Origin: Hexactinellida sp. DTS-2022
Lineage: Eukaryota > Porifera > Hexactinellida
Length of the DNA stretch: 64,000 nt
Direction: 5' to 3'
Assembly: GCA_028753945.1 (NCBI GenBank)
Contig: JAPNXP010000001.1
Coordinates: 16,296,501-16,360,500, forward strand
Shown: one piece after another, positions 32,244 to 44,141 of the stretch
Layout: every line of letters starts with the position of its first letter
Numbering within the stretch: position 1 is the first letter of the stretch
Notes under the pieces: model-generated
Seen by the model: the letters and a program-made list of their open reading frames with translations, nothing else
What the model was told of the DNA's origin: nothing
The model's database searches: none
Translations under genes and position numbers: made by a program

Positions 32244-34182
32244 TTAAACATGTTCCATCAAATAATCAAGTCACAATATTTAACCTCATCACCTGGCACA
32301 CAGGCTGGTGGACACCTGAATCAGTTGCTGTTATTTGGTGCCAATAGTAATCTGGCCTGAATATTGTTCTTGTATTCTGAATTGCTCCTCCATCTGGACG
32401 GATATATCACTACTGATGTTAACTGCTGGGGAATTGGGGGTGAGATTGCGTAATCTAATAACAAAAATTTAAACAACCATAATAAAACAATAAGAGATTG
32501 TATATACAGGGCATGATTTCATAAAAAGATTATAAATGGAGCGGAGGACACAATTAACCAAAAATTTACAAGCCAAACTGTAATTCCGTCTCATAAATCC
32601 ATATACAGTATTATATTTGTGGTAAAATTACAGCCTATGGGTTGGGTTTTATTACTCAACTCTGTAAAAGTTAATCTGTATGCTTATCAATGAAATTGTT
32701 GAGTTATTTGAGAATCTGACAAAAAGGAAGATAAGCAATGTGATATGAAACGTCCACTTATCCCAATTCAATTATGCATGACTAGGTGAAAATAATCATA
32801 TATCAAATGTGAATAGTGCATTACTCATTATAATTGTTATTCATTTGTAATGTAAGTATACTCAAATAATTATTTGTTATTTAATTGTTTAATGAATCTT
32901 ATTACTGAATTATTCCTAAAATTGAATAGGATTAAAATGTTACGTTCAGGAATAAAATCTTGGTCAGAGGTTTGTAGGTTTGCCTACTAACACAGTTTAG
33001 AAAGGAATTTGCTTATGGAGTCACAGGGGCGGCGGAAGAGGTCAGGCCGGTCAGGCCATGGCCTGACCACTTTTATCAAGTGGCCAGTCCAATTGCCTGA
33101 CCACTCTTACGTCACTTGTTAGGCCGGTCGCGGTCAAGCCATGGCCTGACCACTTTATAACTGCTTCTTCGGCCCTGAGTCAGTATAGATATGAAACTGA
33201 TATAATATATGAAATCCGGTGTATAATTATAGATAGTGTATAGAACAAGTATTTAGTTACTGTTGATTATAATAACTCTATCACCACTCACTATATGTAC
33301 CTACTTAGTAAATACTAAATAGTAGTCGATGTATAACCGCTGTCCGCTGATAAATCTGTTTTTGCCGAATGTGATCAATCATGTATCTCAAATGTGTCTT
33401 ATATCAATTCCACAATGCCACAAATGAAATTTCAATTCAATTATCAAATTAATTGTTGAATCCAATAAGAGATTAGTTACTCAATTCGTAGGTGGAATGC
33501 AGTGTAAGTTTTCTAAGTCTAAGTGATTCCAAGGATATCATTACACAATTCCAAAGTTGCATATTAGATAATTTGTGAGGAATCAAATCGGAATAATTTG
33601 TAAATGATATGCATTCCTTTGTACCCAAAGATTGCTCCGTTCCACGTACAAATGAGGAAGCTCAGTTGTAGCAGTAAGAATATATATTTTAGAAGCTTTA
33701 GTTTATTTAATCTAATCAACATTCCATTACATCATAATTATGTAACCAATTCTATTATTCGAGAGTACTTTGGGTGTAATATTGAATAGTTGAACTGGAC
33801 TATTACAACGGGATAATCAAATGTGAGACGATATAAATTTTGAACATACACGTATCAGCACAAAAGTAATGCGGTGAATATACCAATGGGAGCAGAGCTG
33901 ACCAAGGTATAATAGTATAACAGCATCCATAAGCCATTCAATGATGCAAATGGGTATTCAGAACTATTTTAATTGAATTGAATTAATAATATATTTGGCA
34001 TATATTATGTCGAACAAGTAAATTAATTTGTTGGTAAATTCCAACACCATTCACAGTATTAATAGAAATTGGATAGACTGATAATCTTGGGGACATAGAA
34101 CTTAGTACAAGTGATCACTATATCAAGTAAATAACCAATATCTGCTTGTACTCAGTATCACTTTAATAGTGTTTTATTGCAG
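32244..34182. other. AT-rich stretch without genes
   Basis: 33024-33172 is a small GC-rich element: CAGGGGCGGCGGAAGAGG at the left, CTTCTTCGGCCCTG at the right, AGTCA on both sides, and GGCCATGGCCTGACCACTTT repeated. Otherwise AT-rich, with no gene supported. Confidence 0.5.
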
Positions 34183-34350
34183 CAAGGCTGGATTCGGTTA
34201 ACCGGCTAATCGGCTAACCGATCTGTTGAATATCAGCAGCGTTATTGGAAAATTATTGTCAAAAATATCGAAAATACTCGTAATTTTTTAGAGAATTAAA
34301 ATAATAAATTCATTCCATCACCTCCCCACCACTGATTGCAGGTGTTCGTA
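34183..34350. repeat. GGTTAACCGG-type dispersed element (copy 3, shortened)
   Basis: AGCAAGGCTGGATTCGGTTA then GAATATCAGCAGCGTTATTGG. Downstream (34390-34440) lies GGCGCGTGTGAGCGAGCT, shared with the hAT-like MITE at 23282. Confidence 0.6.
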
Positions 34351-34712
34351 CTAACGAAGTTCTACTGAACTTGATTTAATTCACCAGGCGCGTGTGAGCG
34401 AGCTTAACTAAATCTTGTCGCGCATAAATTTCGCCAGGATCAAAGTATTGTGCTCCCCCGCCCAGCCTTTTGCTAGGGGATACCCTTGTTTAGGGCGATC
34501 ATCGTATGGGAGGGAATTCAATGAAAAGCTAAAGCCGAGTTTTTTATTATTGGGTAACCACAAGTTTAAATAAAAATTTCAATGCAATAGAATTACATAT
34601 TTGTATTTATAATTTTCAATTCAATTCAATTCAGCCCCCTTCCACTTCGGCGAAACACCCAATTTATTATCTCTAGTCATTCATTAGAATATGATTATCG
34701 TAGTGCATAATT

Positions 34713-37127
34713 TTAGCTCTTGCAATGAAAACATTTGTAATCTATGTCACCCAAGTCCCGATCTTCGTACAAGTCCGTGCAACACTGATGAAACCAGCGG
34801 TTACAGTCCTCACATCCAACCCAGTGTACCGCCGCCTTCTCAGAGATAGTTTGGTTTGTCTGTGGTGGAGGCTGTCGTTCTTGGCAGATGTCGCATACCC
34901 CATCGGTACTACCACCTGAGGAAATGTCAGAGTCAGTGGAAGAATCGGAGGTATCAGTAGGAGGTTGGCGTCGTTTGACTCCTTGTCTTCGAGTACTGCC
35001 TATGGTAGCCATCCCTCTGCCTCTGATTGGTGTCTTTGTGGGCTGTTTTCCAATCAGTTCTGAGCCGAAGGAACTAGATTGGTAGCTCCGCCCCCCTTCT
35101 GCCCTCAGAAGGTCTATCTCCCGGCGCTCTCTAGTGGTTTTCTGTCTCCGTGTAGCCCTATCTACGTGCCTCTTGGAGGAAGAAACACGATGTTGTAGTC
35201 TCGTTAACTGACGTCGGCAGAGGGACCAAAAAGAAGAGTAGGTAGGGTTTAGCTTCAAATCGCATAGTAATCCATAAATACTTGGTTCCTCCTCATTGAA
35301 TACTATGATGGCAATTCCAGTACTAATCCGCACGCTTTGGGGTGAGAGGTATTTGGCCTTCGGACAGTAGTTCCAGATTGAATTGTGTAAAGACTCGTTG
35401 GCATTCTGAGTCATGCCGAGAGTCAGATGTTTGCAGAACTCTTCTGTGGCGAAATTGTTGAATACTTCCCGTACTTTCTGGATATCTAGGGTGGTGAAAT
35501 TAGTTGTTGCTGTTGGCGGCGGCTTAGAGGTTGTTGCCGATTGTCTCCATCGGCACCAAGAATCGACTGGACAACATGTGTGGTCACCACTTGCATGTGA
35601 TAAAAGAGTATTCAGTCCTGTAGCCATTTGAGCAGGTGATTTGCCTCGGTGCTGAATAACTACAGTAGAGAAATTCGATGAAATATACTCTGCCTTGGTC
35701 AAGGGTATCTTGTGTTGAATATAAATTTTTGTCTTTGTGTTTTTCTTGATACGACAAAGAGCTTTTTTGATCCGCTTTGACACATGAACAAGACATTCCT
35801 CTTTATGTATTGGGACAAGTGGATAGGGATCCATACTCACAACTTGAGGGTATGATTTGGAATCCCCATCTCCAATGAAAGTGGAGTAGCAAAGTTGGTG
35901 TTTCTCAATAGATCTGCTCCAAATGATCTTCGCTGCCGCCGGTTCCATGGACTGACTAGATCCACTGAAATTCTTGAAGCAGTTTGACTTATGGCTGTCG
36001 TACCACAATTTGTAGGCCTCGGGATTATCTTGTTTTCGTTTTTCGTTCCATCGATTACACTTCTCACAGATCCGATTTAGAAGGACATAGTCAAGAACCT
36101 TCTTGCTGGTGGCTGAGATGACAGAACCAAAACCAAGATTTGAATAAAAACCACGAGTTTTCCATGAACTATCGAAGCTGACTGCTATGTTGACACAATT
36201 GGAGACAGGTGAGGGCATAGCATCCACCTTAAAGTGGAGTTCTTCCCCGGCAGCTTTCATACTTGTCTGGCAGGCGATCTGCACTATACTCTCGATTTTG
36301 TTCATATATCGTGATGGCATACTAGCTAGCGGAGGTGGCATATCGAAGATTGTGGCGAATTTGTGGAGATCCTGCCAGGAAAACCCGGAACAATGCACTG
36401 CAAGGACTGATCGCATCGTGACTTCATTCATGACCCTTATAGAATGATGTACATTGACAAAGTTCGATTGAGTGGGTAAGTCCATTGGTTTGGAAGAGGG
36501 GAATTCGGCAAACAATACGTGACAGCTCGAGCACTTTATAGAATATATCGTTTGCCATCCATGTGTAAACTCGGTCTCGTACAGTGATAAAGACGACGAG
36601 CATTTCGAACATTTGAGTTTAGTCATGGCTTGTGCTAGAATTCCGACATCAAGAAGTCTCATACCTGCTGGCACACTCGCGGGTTTCGAGGTTGTACGTT
36701 CTGAGGTCCTGAACTCTACTTTTCGTCTTAGTAATGGACGAGGTTTTGAAAATTGGGAACTGTACCCGCGTATAGGAAATTTGAATACAGGCTGATTGCT
36801 TCGGCGAGGAGCAGGTTTTTCGATAGGAGTATCTTGTGACGAAGCTGGTTTGGTCGTATATCGATTGCCATGGAACTTTGAATACTTTTTGGGTCGACCA
36901 ATCTTTTTTCTATGGACAGAGCTAATGGATAAATTTGGGGAAAAGGTTTTAGGTAGGGGACTAAGGTTCATAGTTGTCAGGGGCGATGTCAGATCAGCCG
37001 TGACAGGTTGGGGTGAAACTGGAATAACAGTTGGAGAATTGGGTGCGAAATCTATGTAATCATCACCATCTTCCCACATTACGTTAGAGTGCTCGGAGCT
37101 GGAGTTGGAAGAGTAGTCGGATGACAT
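34713..37127 (-). CDS. Mutator-like transposase with AT-hook and PHD finger
   Basis: An uninterrupted 804-codon frame without introns. Residues 1-160 are Ser/Pro-rich with an AT-hook-like KKIGRPKKY (about 74-82). A CxxC...CxxC pair follows (173-202), then the Mutator-type DDE domain: VSFDSSW (D319), KNFSGSSQSME, IGDGDSKSY (D422), CLVHVSKRIKKAL, CPVDSWCRW and TQNANESLHN (E578). The C-terminus (745-802) is a PHD finger with C745, C748, C772, C775, H780, C783, C799 and C802, a module that usually reads histone H3 tails. All three catalytic acids are present. I found no terminal inverted repeats nearby. It could be a live autonomous transposon or a gene adopted by the host. Function is inferred from the family. 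Confidence 0.88.
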   Translation of the reverse strand: MSSDYSSNSSSEHSNVMWEDGDDYIDFAPNSPTVIPVSPQPVTADLTSPLTTMNLSPLPKTFSPNLSISSVHRKKIGRPKKYSKFHGNRYTTKPASSQDTPIEKPAPRRSNQPVFKFPIRGYSSQFSKPRPLLRRKVEFRTSERTTSKPASVPAGMRLLDVGILAQAMTKLKCSKCSSSLSLYETEFTHGWQTIYSIKCSSCHVLFAEFPSSKPMDLPTQSNFVNVHHSIRVMNEVTMRSVLAVHCSGFSWQDLHKFATIFDMPPPLASMPSRYMNKIESIVQIACQTSMKAAGEELHFKVDAMPSPVSNCVNIAVSFDSSWKTRGFYSNLGFGSVISATSKKVLDYVLLNRICEKCNRWNEKRKQDNPEAYKLWYDSHKSNCFKNFSGSSQSMEPAAAKIIWSRSIEKHQLCYSTFIGDGDSKSYPQVVSMDPYPLVPIHKEECLVHVSKRIKKALCRIKKNTKTKIYIQHKIPLTKAEYISSNFSTVVIQHRGKSPAQMATGLNTLLSHASGDHTCCPVDSWCRWRQSATTSKPPPTATTNFTTLDIQKVREVFNNFATEEFCKHLTLGMTQNANESLHNSIWNYCPKAKYLSPQSVRISTGIAIIVFNEEEPSIYGLLCDLKLNPTYSSFWSLCRRQLTRLQHRVSSSKRHVDRATRRQKTTRERREIDLLRAEGGRSYQSSSFGSELIGKQPTKTPIRGRGMATIGSTRRQGVKRRQPPTDTSDSSTDSDISSGGSTDGVCDICQERQPPPQTNQTISEKAAVHWVGCEDCNRWFHQCCTDLYEDRDLGDIDYKCFHCKS

Positions 37128-38627
37128 GAAATGAATTCAGAATCGAAAGGATGGAAATAATTATATAGAAATTAAATTAATTGAAATTATAACGTTTGTA
37201 TTTATAGAAGGCGTAATTACCTTGAGGAAAACATACTATTCATAATCTCTATAACTATGAATACATACTACAGGTCTTTAATTAATTTAATACTATATCT
37301 GATTTCCAAATGATACGGTTATATTACCACTAGTGTTCAATACATTTTGGTCACTGGTGTATAGTATTTTGACGGATGTACTTATATTTAATCAGACTTC
37401 AATGTATGTAGTACTATGTAGTAATTAGATATATTATTAATATTATCCACAATTTATTTTATTCTAGTTTATCTTAATTATTTATTTGTTAAAACTATTG
37501 GTGTTTGTTTGTTTGTCCGGATGTTATTCAAATAATAGGTGTAATGGAAAACAAATTTATCGATGTGATGGTGTCTAACTTCCATATTTTATATTACGTA
37601 GACAAATATATTTGCAATACGTTTTGGTAATTGCTGAACATTAATTTTGCGTTTGCATATTTGCAACATTAATATTCGTCATTTTTCTTTGTCTGCAAAT
37701 CAAGAATGTAAATTGATCAAAGTTCAAAATGAATCTGGGAGCTACCTTCCAACGTTTATAAAAGGTAAATAAACTTCCAATACGAATGAAGTAATGTTGA
37801 CTTCATGACAAAATAGCTAACCAAGCTTCCTGTCATTACTATAATTCACCAATTCTGAAGTAAACTCTATCGAATCTCTAAATGAGATCGTAACTCCATA
37901 CAAATAGACCTAATTCCATATATTGAATTTAATGAATAACTAGAATTGCACTTTTAAAAGATTAAATATCAGATTAGGCTCAGTTAAAATGGTACAGTGA
38001 GTTTATGTGAATATTAAAATATAAATGTTGATATCACACTGATTCGGGTAATAAATACTCTCTACTCTAAGTACAGTGGTGTTCGCCTAAAAGAAATTGC
38101 TATATTATCAAGTTATTTTTTTCCGTCACCAAGCGAGCATTCAATGTTAATTGTTCCCCCAATAGCAAATTCGCCTAAAATCAAGAAATTTAATGCATAT
38201 TGCGACTTGCTATCACGCAAACACCACTATAACTGATCTTTAAGTAACTAATCTCTAAATATTATTAACAAATACTAGCATACTACAACATTTGTTATTA
38301 AATACATTCTATCTAGTATTTAACTATTCAATTATTTCTGTTGAAGGAAGTTTTATACAATCGAACATATAAATACCTAGGAAAGGTATTTTGGGCAAGG
38401 AATGTACACATTGAACCAACATATAATTCATTTGAACGAAATCGCATTGATTTAACTGACAAAACACGAGTCATAATTATTAGTGCTCGAATCAGTTAAC
38501 GAGCATAAAGGTGATTTATTACTTAACGTAGGGACAAAAGCCCCTCCCTTAATGTCATGCTCTGTCATAATTTTCTCACACCTAGCCTGTAACGCTATTA
38601 GGTAACGTTTGAACTGTCCAATATATA
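37128..38627. other. AT-rich stretch with one MITE
   Basis: 38074-38229 has ends CAGTGGTGTTCGCCTAAAAG and GCAAACACCACTA next to TA (pogo-like). 37500-37530 resembles a Helitron-type GTTTGTTTGTCCGGATG start. No gene is seen. Confidence 0.5.
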
Positions 38628-39551
38628 TCTATATTATTAAATCTCGATTGTTGTGTGTGTGTTTGTGTGTTTGTGTGTGTGTTTGTCCGGATTGTATTAA
38701 AGTGATGGGGAATAGAAACCGCAATTAATATTGGGATATAAACTAACTTTCAAATGTTATAATAGGTAAACAAGTATGCTGATTTCGAATTTCGCATTTA
38801 AAAATTTCTAATATGAATATTTGTTGTTGTTGTTTACACAAAATAGGTAAACAAATTAATGAAAATTCAAAATCAACCTAGAAGTTAGCTTCCAACGGGT
38901 ATTATAGGTAAACAAGTATGCCGAACACGAATTTCGCGTTTATAAATTTCTCATATTAATATTTGTTGTTGTTGTTTACACAAAATAGGTAAACAAATTA
39001 ATGAAAATTCAAAATCAACCTAGAAGTTAGCTTTCAACGAGTATTATAGGTAAACAAGTATGCTGAACACGATTTTCGCGGTTAAAATTTTCTAATATGA
39101 ATATTTGTTGTTGTTGTTCACACAAAATATGTAAACAAATTAATGAAATTCAAAATCAACCTAGAAGTTAGCTTTCAACGGGTATTATAGGTAAACAAGT
39201 ATGCTGAACACGAATTTCGCATTTACAAAGTTATAATATGAATATTTGTTGTTGTTGTTTACACAAAATATGTAAACAAATTAATGAAATCCAAAATCAA
39301 CCTAGAAGTTAGCTTTCAACGGGTATTATAGGTTAACAAGTATGCTGAACACGAATTTCGCATTTATAAATTTATAATATGAATATTTGTTGTTGTTGTT
39401 GTTTACACAAATTAATGAAAAATTCAAAATTATAACGTCCCTTTCTACCATTTTCATGGTAGAAAATGTGAGGAGTAAGGCCGCACAGCGGCCGTTAACT
39501 TGAGGTGTGTAGCACCGATCTGTCGCAAAGCGACCGAGACCGAAGGGCTCG
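38628..39551 (+). mobile_element. Helitron-like element, family B, with 141 bp tandem repeats
   Basis: Starts A|TCTATATTATTAAATCTCG with a TGTGTGTTTG tract. Ends in hairpins (GGCCGCACAGCGGCC, CGTCGCAAAGCGACC form) and CGAAGGGCTCG. The body is about five copies of a 141 bp unit holding CAACCTAGAAGTTAGCTTTC and TATTTGTTGTTGTTGTTTAC. Inverted relatives are at 43611-44141 and 63221-63659. CTCG replaces the usual CTRR end, so the class is inferred. Confidence 0.55.
38735..39400. repeat. 141 bp tandem repeat inside family B Helitron-like element
   Basis: The block CCTAGAAGTTAGCT recurs at about 38878, 39019, 39160 and 39301, a spacing of 141. An earlier diverged unit precedes it. Confidence 0.85.
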
Positions 39552-39646
39552 TACTTATAGAAAGTTAAAGAAAATTGATAAATACTATAATTTGAAGAAT
39601 TCTTTAATTACAGTATTGCAGCTTGTATAAATTAAGCTAAATAACT

Positions 39647-40648
39647 ATGAGTACATTCCTGGGGCAGATCAAATCATACCCTTCTATTGTGGTGGATAAA
39701 TTCACTGGAATTTTCCAGCATGGATTCATTACCCATGAACATTCTGACCATCTAGTTGGGCTACAGAAGTTCTCAGCTAAACCTCCACCAAATCCAGATA
39801 CCAAATTATATGCAACAAGTATTACTAAAAGAATTCTGAAAGCACAAAAGAAGTATGAATTGATTAAAATCAAAGTTCTGGAAATTAATAAGACAGTAAA
39901 GTTAAACTTGGATAATGGATTTGTTTACGTGACTCCCCTCCCTGCCAACCATATCCCCGGGTCTGCTATGTTCCTATTCGAGGGAGATAAGGGTAACGTG
40001 CTACACACTGGGGACTTCCGTCTCCGTCTAGAGCAACTGAAGAACACACCTCTATTCAGAGACACTCACCACGGGAGAGAGGCCATACCATTAGACTACC
40101 TGTACATGGATAACACTTTCTGGAGACCAGACGCATACAAGCTACCGCCTGCTAGTGTGTCGAAGGAATTGATAATACGTAGAGCTCTGGAGTGGTTAAT
40201 AGCATCTGAGGATCATGTGGTGTATCTGCTGTTAGCTTACTTCGGGTATGCTGACATTCTGTATGAACTGTCTGAGAGAGCACAGCTTAAGATTAATATC
40301 AATGAAAGTAGGGTTGCTGATAAGTTCAAAGCTGTTCCATACTTGTCTGGGGTAATCACTGACAATACAAATGCACGAATATTCGTTAAAGACAAACCGT
40401 ATGGAGTTGATAAAGAAGATAAATTTAAGGCCATGTATTCTAAGAATACACGCATGATAATGGTATCAACGTTGTATTTCGTTGTTAAAAATATAAGTTG
40501 CTGTGCGTGTCTACTGAGAGACGAATTAAACTTATTCTGGATCAACCATTCTCTCCATTGCAGCCAAGCTGAATTGAAAGATTTTGTAACAAAACTAAAT
40601 CCAAAAGAAGTGATTCCTCCATTGGAAGCAGAAGAGAGCGAGCATTGA
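39647..40648 (+). CDS. Artemis/SNM1-like metallo-beta-lactamase nuclease, copy 1
   Basis: A 333-codon intronless frame. The start MSTFLGQ..YPSIVVDKF matches the Artemis (DCLRE1C) type. Metal-site motifs are THEHSDH (H30, H32, D34, H35), NHIPGSAMFLF (H102) and HTGDFRLR (D123). The beta-CASP part has YMDNTFW (D155) and EDHVVYLL (H190). The C-terminal HCSQAELKDFV also fits. Such enzymes trim DNA ends or hairpins in repair. The frame ends EAEESEH, where the paralogue at 45097-46236 continues into a membrane anchor. Identity to the paralogue starts exactly at this ATG and stops at the diverging C-terminus. The His/Asp set is intact, so activity is plausible. Artemis C-terminal regulatory regions are absent. 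It lies between a Helitron-like element and AT-rich DNA. Confidence 0.85.
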   Translation: MSTFLGQIKSYPSIVVDKFTGIFQHGFITHEHSDHLVGLQKFSAKPPPNPDTKLYATSITKRILKAQKKYELIKIKVLEINKTVKLNLDNGFVYVTPLPANHIPGSAMFLFEGDKGNVLHTGDFRLRLEQLKNTPLFRDTHHGREAIPLDYLYMDNTFWRPDAYKLPPASVSKELIIRRALEWLIASEDHVVYLLLAYFGYADILYELSERAQLKININESRVADKFKAVPYLSGVITDNTNARIFVKDKPYGVDKEDKFKAMYSKNTRMIMVSTLYFVVKNISCCACLLRDELNLFWINHSLHCSQAELKDFVTKLNPKEVIPPLEAEESEH

Positions 40649-41289
40649 ATTCAAAATTTATTCACTCTTAAGTTAATTTCATAAATATATATATTGCTAA
40701 ACTCGGATGTAATTGTATTTCTACTTTGAATGTTTTGTATATTTTGTATTTTTGGAAGTATGATTCCATTAGTTCATTATAAATAGAATAAGATATATCG
40801 GCCAGTTTTTAAATAAAATTAGTATACATTTATTGCATTAATGCTCACTTTGGGAAGAAACATAACTTGCTAATAGAGCTGTATATATTTCTATTGGAGC
40901 AACTGCAAATAAGCGAAAGACACTGTACCATTAAATATAAACTAGCGTGTAGAGAAAAATACAATTAAGTATATTCTAATCTGATTTAGTATGTATCGAA
41001 ATAAATCCGAATAATTCAATGCACCACTGAAAAGGCACCCGTAATTAATTCAATATCTTTTAATTGTCATTTAAACTCGTTATGTATGATATTTAGGGTT
41101 ACCGTCGCCCAAAGATATTTTTCTCAGTTCTATATTAATGGATGAGTACTTTGAGAAGAATAACATGACAATCTGCTCACCAAATTTGAAATAAGGTTTT
41201 ATGTACGGAGAGTTAAAATATATTCAAGTTAATAATCAAGTGATCAACCGGTGTTGTTGATTATCAGTTAATGTTAACAGTAAAATTTT
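40649..41289. other. AT-rich stretch, no gene
   Basis: Holds the 3' side of the Artemis-like gene with AATAAA-type signals (for example near 40814). No other feature. Confidence 0.4.
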
Positions 41290-41830
41290 TCATGATAATA
41301 GTACGTACTTACCAAAGTTGAAACCGAATACTGATATATTTGGTTGAACCGAATATTATTTTCCGAATTGTTGATATTTGGTTGCCAACCTGATATCAGT
41401 ATTTGGTATTCGGTTGCCAACCTGATATATATCACTATTCTGTATTCGGTCTTCCGAACGAATATTATCAGAATTCGCATTCGGTTGACGTAACAGAATA
41501 TTATCAGTATATGTATTCGTTTGATTTAACCGAGACCGAGTAATATCAGCGTTCGTATTCGGCAGTGTAATATACAGATATTTGTAAATACGCCTAAATC
41601 ACAAATTAATGTTACGGTCTAGGATAAGATTCCTATTTTCGCGCTCCTAAATAATATTTTTCGTAAATCTTACTCCAAAAGGAGCGTCTCGCGCATCTAG
41701 ATAATTCCCTGGTATTCGGTTGAAGTAACCGAAAATTATCAGTATTCGTATTCGGGTACACAAGCAAATAACAGTATTCGTATTCGGTAGGGCAACTATT
41801 CATGAATACTGATATTCGATTCGAGCGCTA
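41290..41830. repeat. Degenerate ATTCGGTTG tandem repeats with an inserted dispersed repeat
   Basis: Loose copies of GGTATTCGGTTG, AACCGAATATTATCAG and TCAGTATTCGTATTCGG. Within it, 41566-41715 (GTGTAATATACAG, TTCGCGCTCCTAA) is a dispersed repeat also at 48078-48260 and, inverted, at 57805-57970. Confidence 0.65.
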
Positions 41831-41908
41831 AATTGGTTGGAGATAGAGCATCGAAATGTATTATCATTGAATAGGAAGTTGAGGACGGACTATCAATTGG
41901 ATCCATTG

Positions 41909-42217
41909 CATACTTGCCAACCTATAGCAAGTCTTTGGCGGGACGGAGGAATGAATTTTGGCGGGACATAAGGAAGTTTGGCGGGACAAACAGCATTAGT
42001 ACATAAATAAGTGAAGTAGTATTACTATTATTAGTTAATAATAATTCATATACTATATATTATATAATTAGAGTTCAAAATAGTCCTAGTAATTGTAATA
42101 ATTTGATTATCTCAACGGAAGGAACCTTGCTCCAATTGCATAAAACGAGACGTCCCTTCAAAAATCTTTGCCAAAAAGCGGGACGCCCCGCCAAAAGCGG
42201 GACGGTTGGCAAGTATG
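41909..42217. mobile_element. MITE with CATACTTGCCAACC ends
   Basis: Ends CATACTTGCCAACC and GGTTGGCAAGTATG, flanked by CCATTG on both sides (41903-41908 and 42218-42223). GGCGGGAC and GTCCCGC motifs repeat inside in opposite orientations. Confidence 0.88.
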
Positions 42218-42510
42218 CCATTGACTAAGCTGTAACTATATTTCTTCTCGAGATATGACCTCAAGCATTTAAATCACGTTACCAAGGCAACAGAGGAATG
42301 TGGCAACATTTCATAATTGATTCTGAGATATTTTATGCAAAATGACTGCTAGATGGGTTAGTCACAGCAATTTGTTTTAAAAAGCAAAAATGAACATTTT
42401 ACATGCGTTCTAAGATTTGGCATATTTTGCCTATTAGACAATACAGTAACGTCATTTCGACCAAGTGGTACCTCAAAAATATGCGTCTTGTAAATGACCG
42501 TCTTTACAAA

Positions 42511-42632
42511 AATCTAAAGTTGCAGCTGTGCCGACGCATGTTCCTTTGGTGGCACTATATTTAGTTGGTTGTTTATTGATAGTGCCTCCAAAGGAACATG
42601 CTGTCGGCACAGGCTGCAATTTTGGATTTTTT
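42511..42632. repeat. Hairpin MITE, GCAGCTGTGCCGAC family (copy 3)
   Basis: Arms TTGCAGCTGTGCCGACGCAT and complement with one extra base, GTGCCTCCAAAGGAACATG inside. A related CATCATCACCTTAAGGTGT tail recurs at 42880. Confidence 0.8.
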
Positions 42633-43610
42633 TCGCCATGTCATCATCACTAAAAAGGTGTTAAATTATTTCAGAAAGGTGTTTCAGAAGGCATCGACCC
42701 TTAGAGTGGTGGAAGTTTCCATTTAGTTCACTTCATTTTAGAGATATTCAAGTTTGAGTAGATTATAATAGGTGATGACTCAGCGTTTTTTATGTGCGTG
42801 TTGGGTGATCACCCAACACCAACCAACTCATTCGCATTATATAATTCACAAAATTGTAAAAACACATTTTTTTAACGATGTCATCATCACCTTAAGGTGT
42901 CAAACCCCACTTGTATTTGTGGTACGTGGCATAAGGACCAATTGATAAATTGAAAGTTTGTTTCTATCTTATGTCATTTCTGAGATTAATGAAATTTAGC
43001 AAATTAGTATAAATAATTATTCAAATTATTAATAATTTAACACCATTATTATGTACTGCAAATTAAATTAATTTCAATTAATTGCAAATTATTAATTTAA
43101 ATTGAATTTCACTATAATACTTGAATTCAGCGCACTCGATAACCCCAATAATCTAATTGGAACAGTCTCTATAGTTAAAGACAGAACGATTAATTATGTC
43201 AGTGTATCCATTGTGCAGAATATTCACGCAGAAGTAAATATAATCACATAATCTGTTGTTGTTATGGAATGTAAAATCTTAGTTTTCAATTATTAAATAG
43301 AAGCCTACTCAATTTCACAAGTGGAATCAATATGATTATCGCAAGTTTAAACAATAGTGTAAGATTTAACAAGTTTAATCAATATATTTATTACAAGTTG
43401 AAACAATGGAATTAGATTTAACAGTTATACTGAAACTGAAGTGTGAGTAAACAAAGAAATTTTAGCCCCGATTTGTGGCATAAAACAACACAACGGCCGC
43501 GAATCTGATAAGGACCTGAAGATGACCTGATTCCAATTTATACGAATAAATGAATGTAAATGAGGTATTTCACATGACTGTTCATATAAAATCAAGTGAT
43601 TTAAAGTAGA

Positions 43611-44141
43611 CGAGCTCTTCGGTCTCGGTCGCATTACGACGGATCGGTGCTACGTTCCTCAAGTTAACGGCCGCTGGGCGGCCTTACTCCTCACCCTTTC
43701 AACCATGGAAAATTGTAGAAAGGGACGTTATATACATCCCTTTATACCATTTCCATAATTTTAGCTTGTTTTTCATATTAGAAATTTATGAATGCGAAAT
43801 TAGTGTTCAGCTAACTTGTTTACCTATAATAGCCGTTGAAAGCTAACTTCTAGGTTGATTTTGAATTTTCATTAATTTGTTTACCAATTTGTGTAAACAA
43901 CAACAACAAATATTTATATTATAATTCTATAAATGCGAAATTTGAAAGCAGCTTACTTGTTCACCTATTTATAACATTTGAAAGTTGGTTTCTATCTCAA
44001 TGTCAATTGTCGTTTTAATTCTCCCATCACTTTAATCCGAACAAACAAACAAGCAAACAAATAAACAAACAAACAAACAAACAAACAAACAAACAAACAA
44101 ACACACAAACACAAATAACAATCAAGTTTTAATAATATTGA
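43611..44141 (-). mobile_element. Family B Helitron-like element, inverted, one repeat unit
   Basis: Begins (in reverse) CGAGCTCTTCGGTCTCGGTCGC with the GGCCGCTGGGCGGCC hairpin and ends near TTTTAATAATATTGA. It holds one 141 bp unit instead of five. A (CAAA)n microsatellite lies at 44041-44110, in the usual TTTG tract next to the 5' end. Confidence 0.6.

Noticed and set aside
33604-33789. 61-codon plus-strand frame
   Set aside because: AT-rich, no domain, no repeat conservation; chance frame likely.
36187-37059. Plus-strand frames opposite the Mutator-like transposase
   Set aside because: Shadows of the coding strand, with no recognisable protein.
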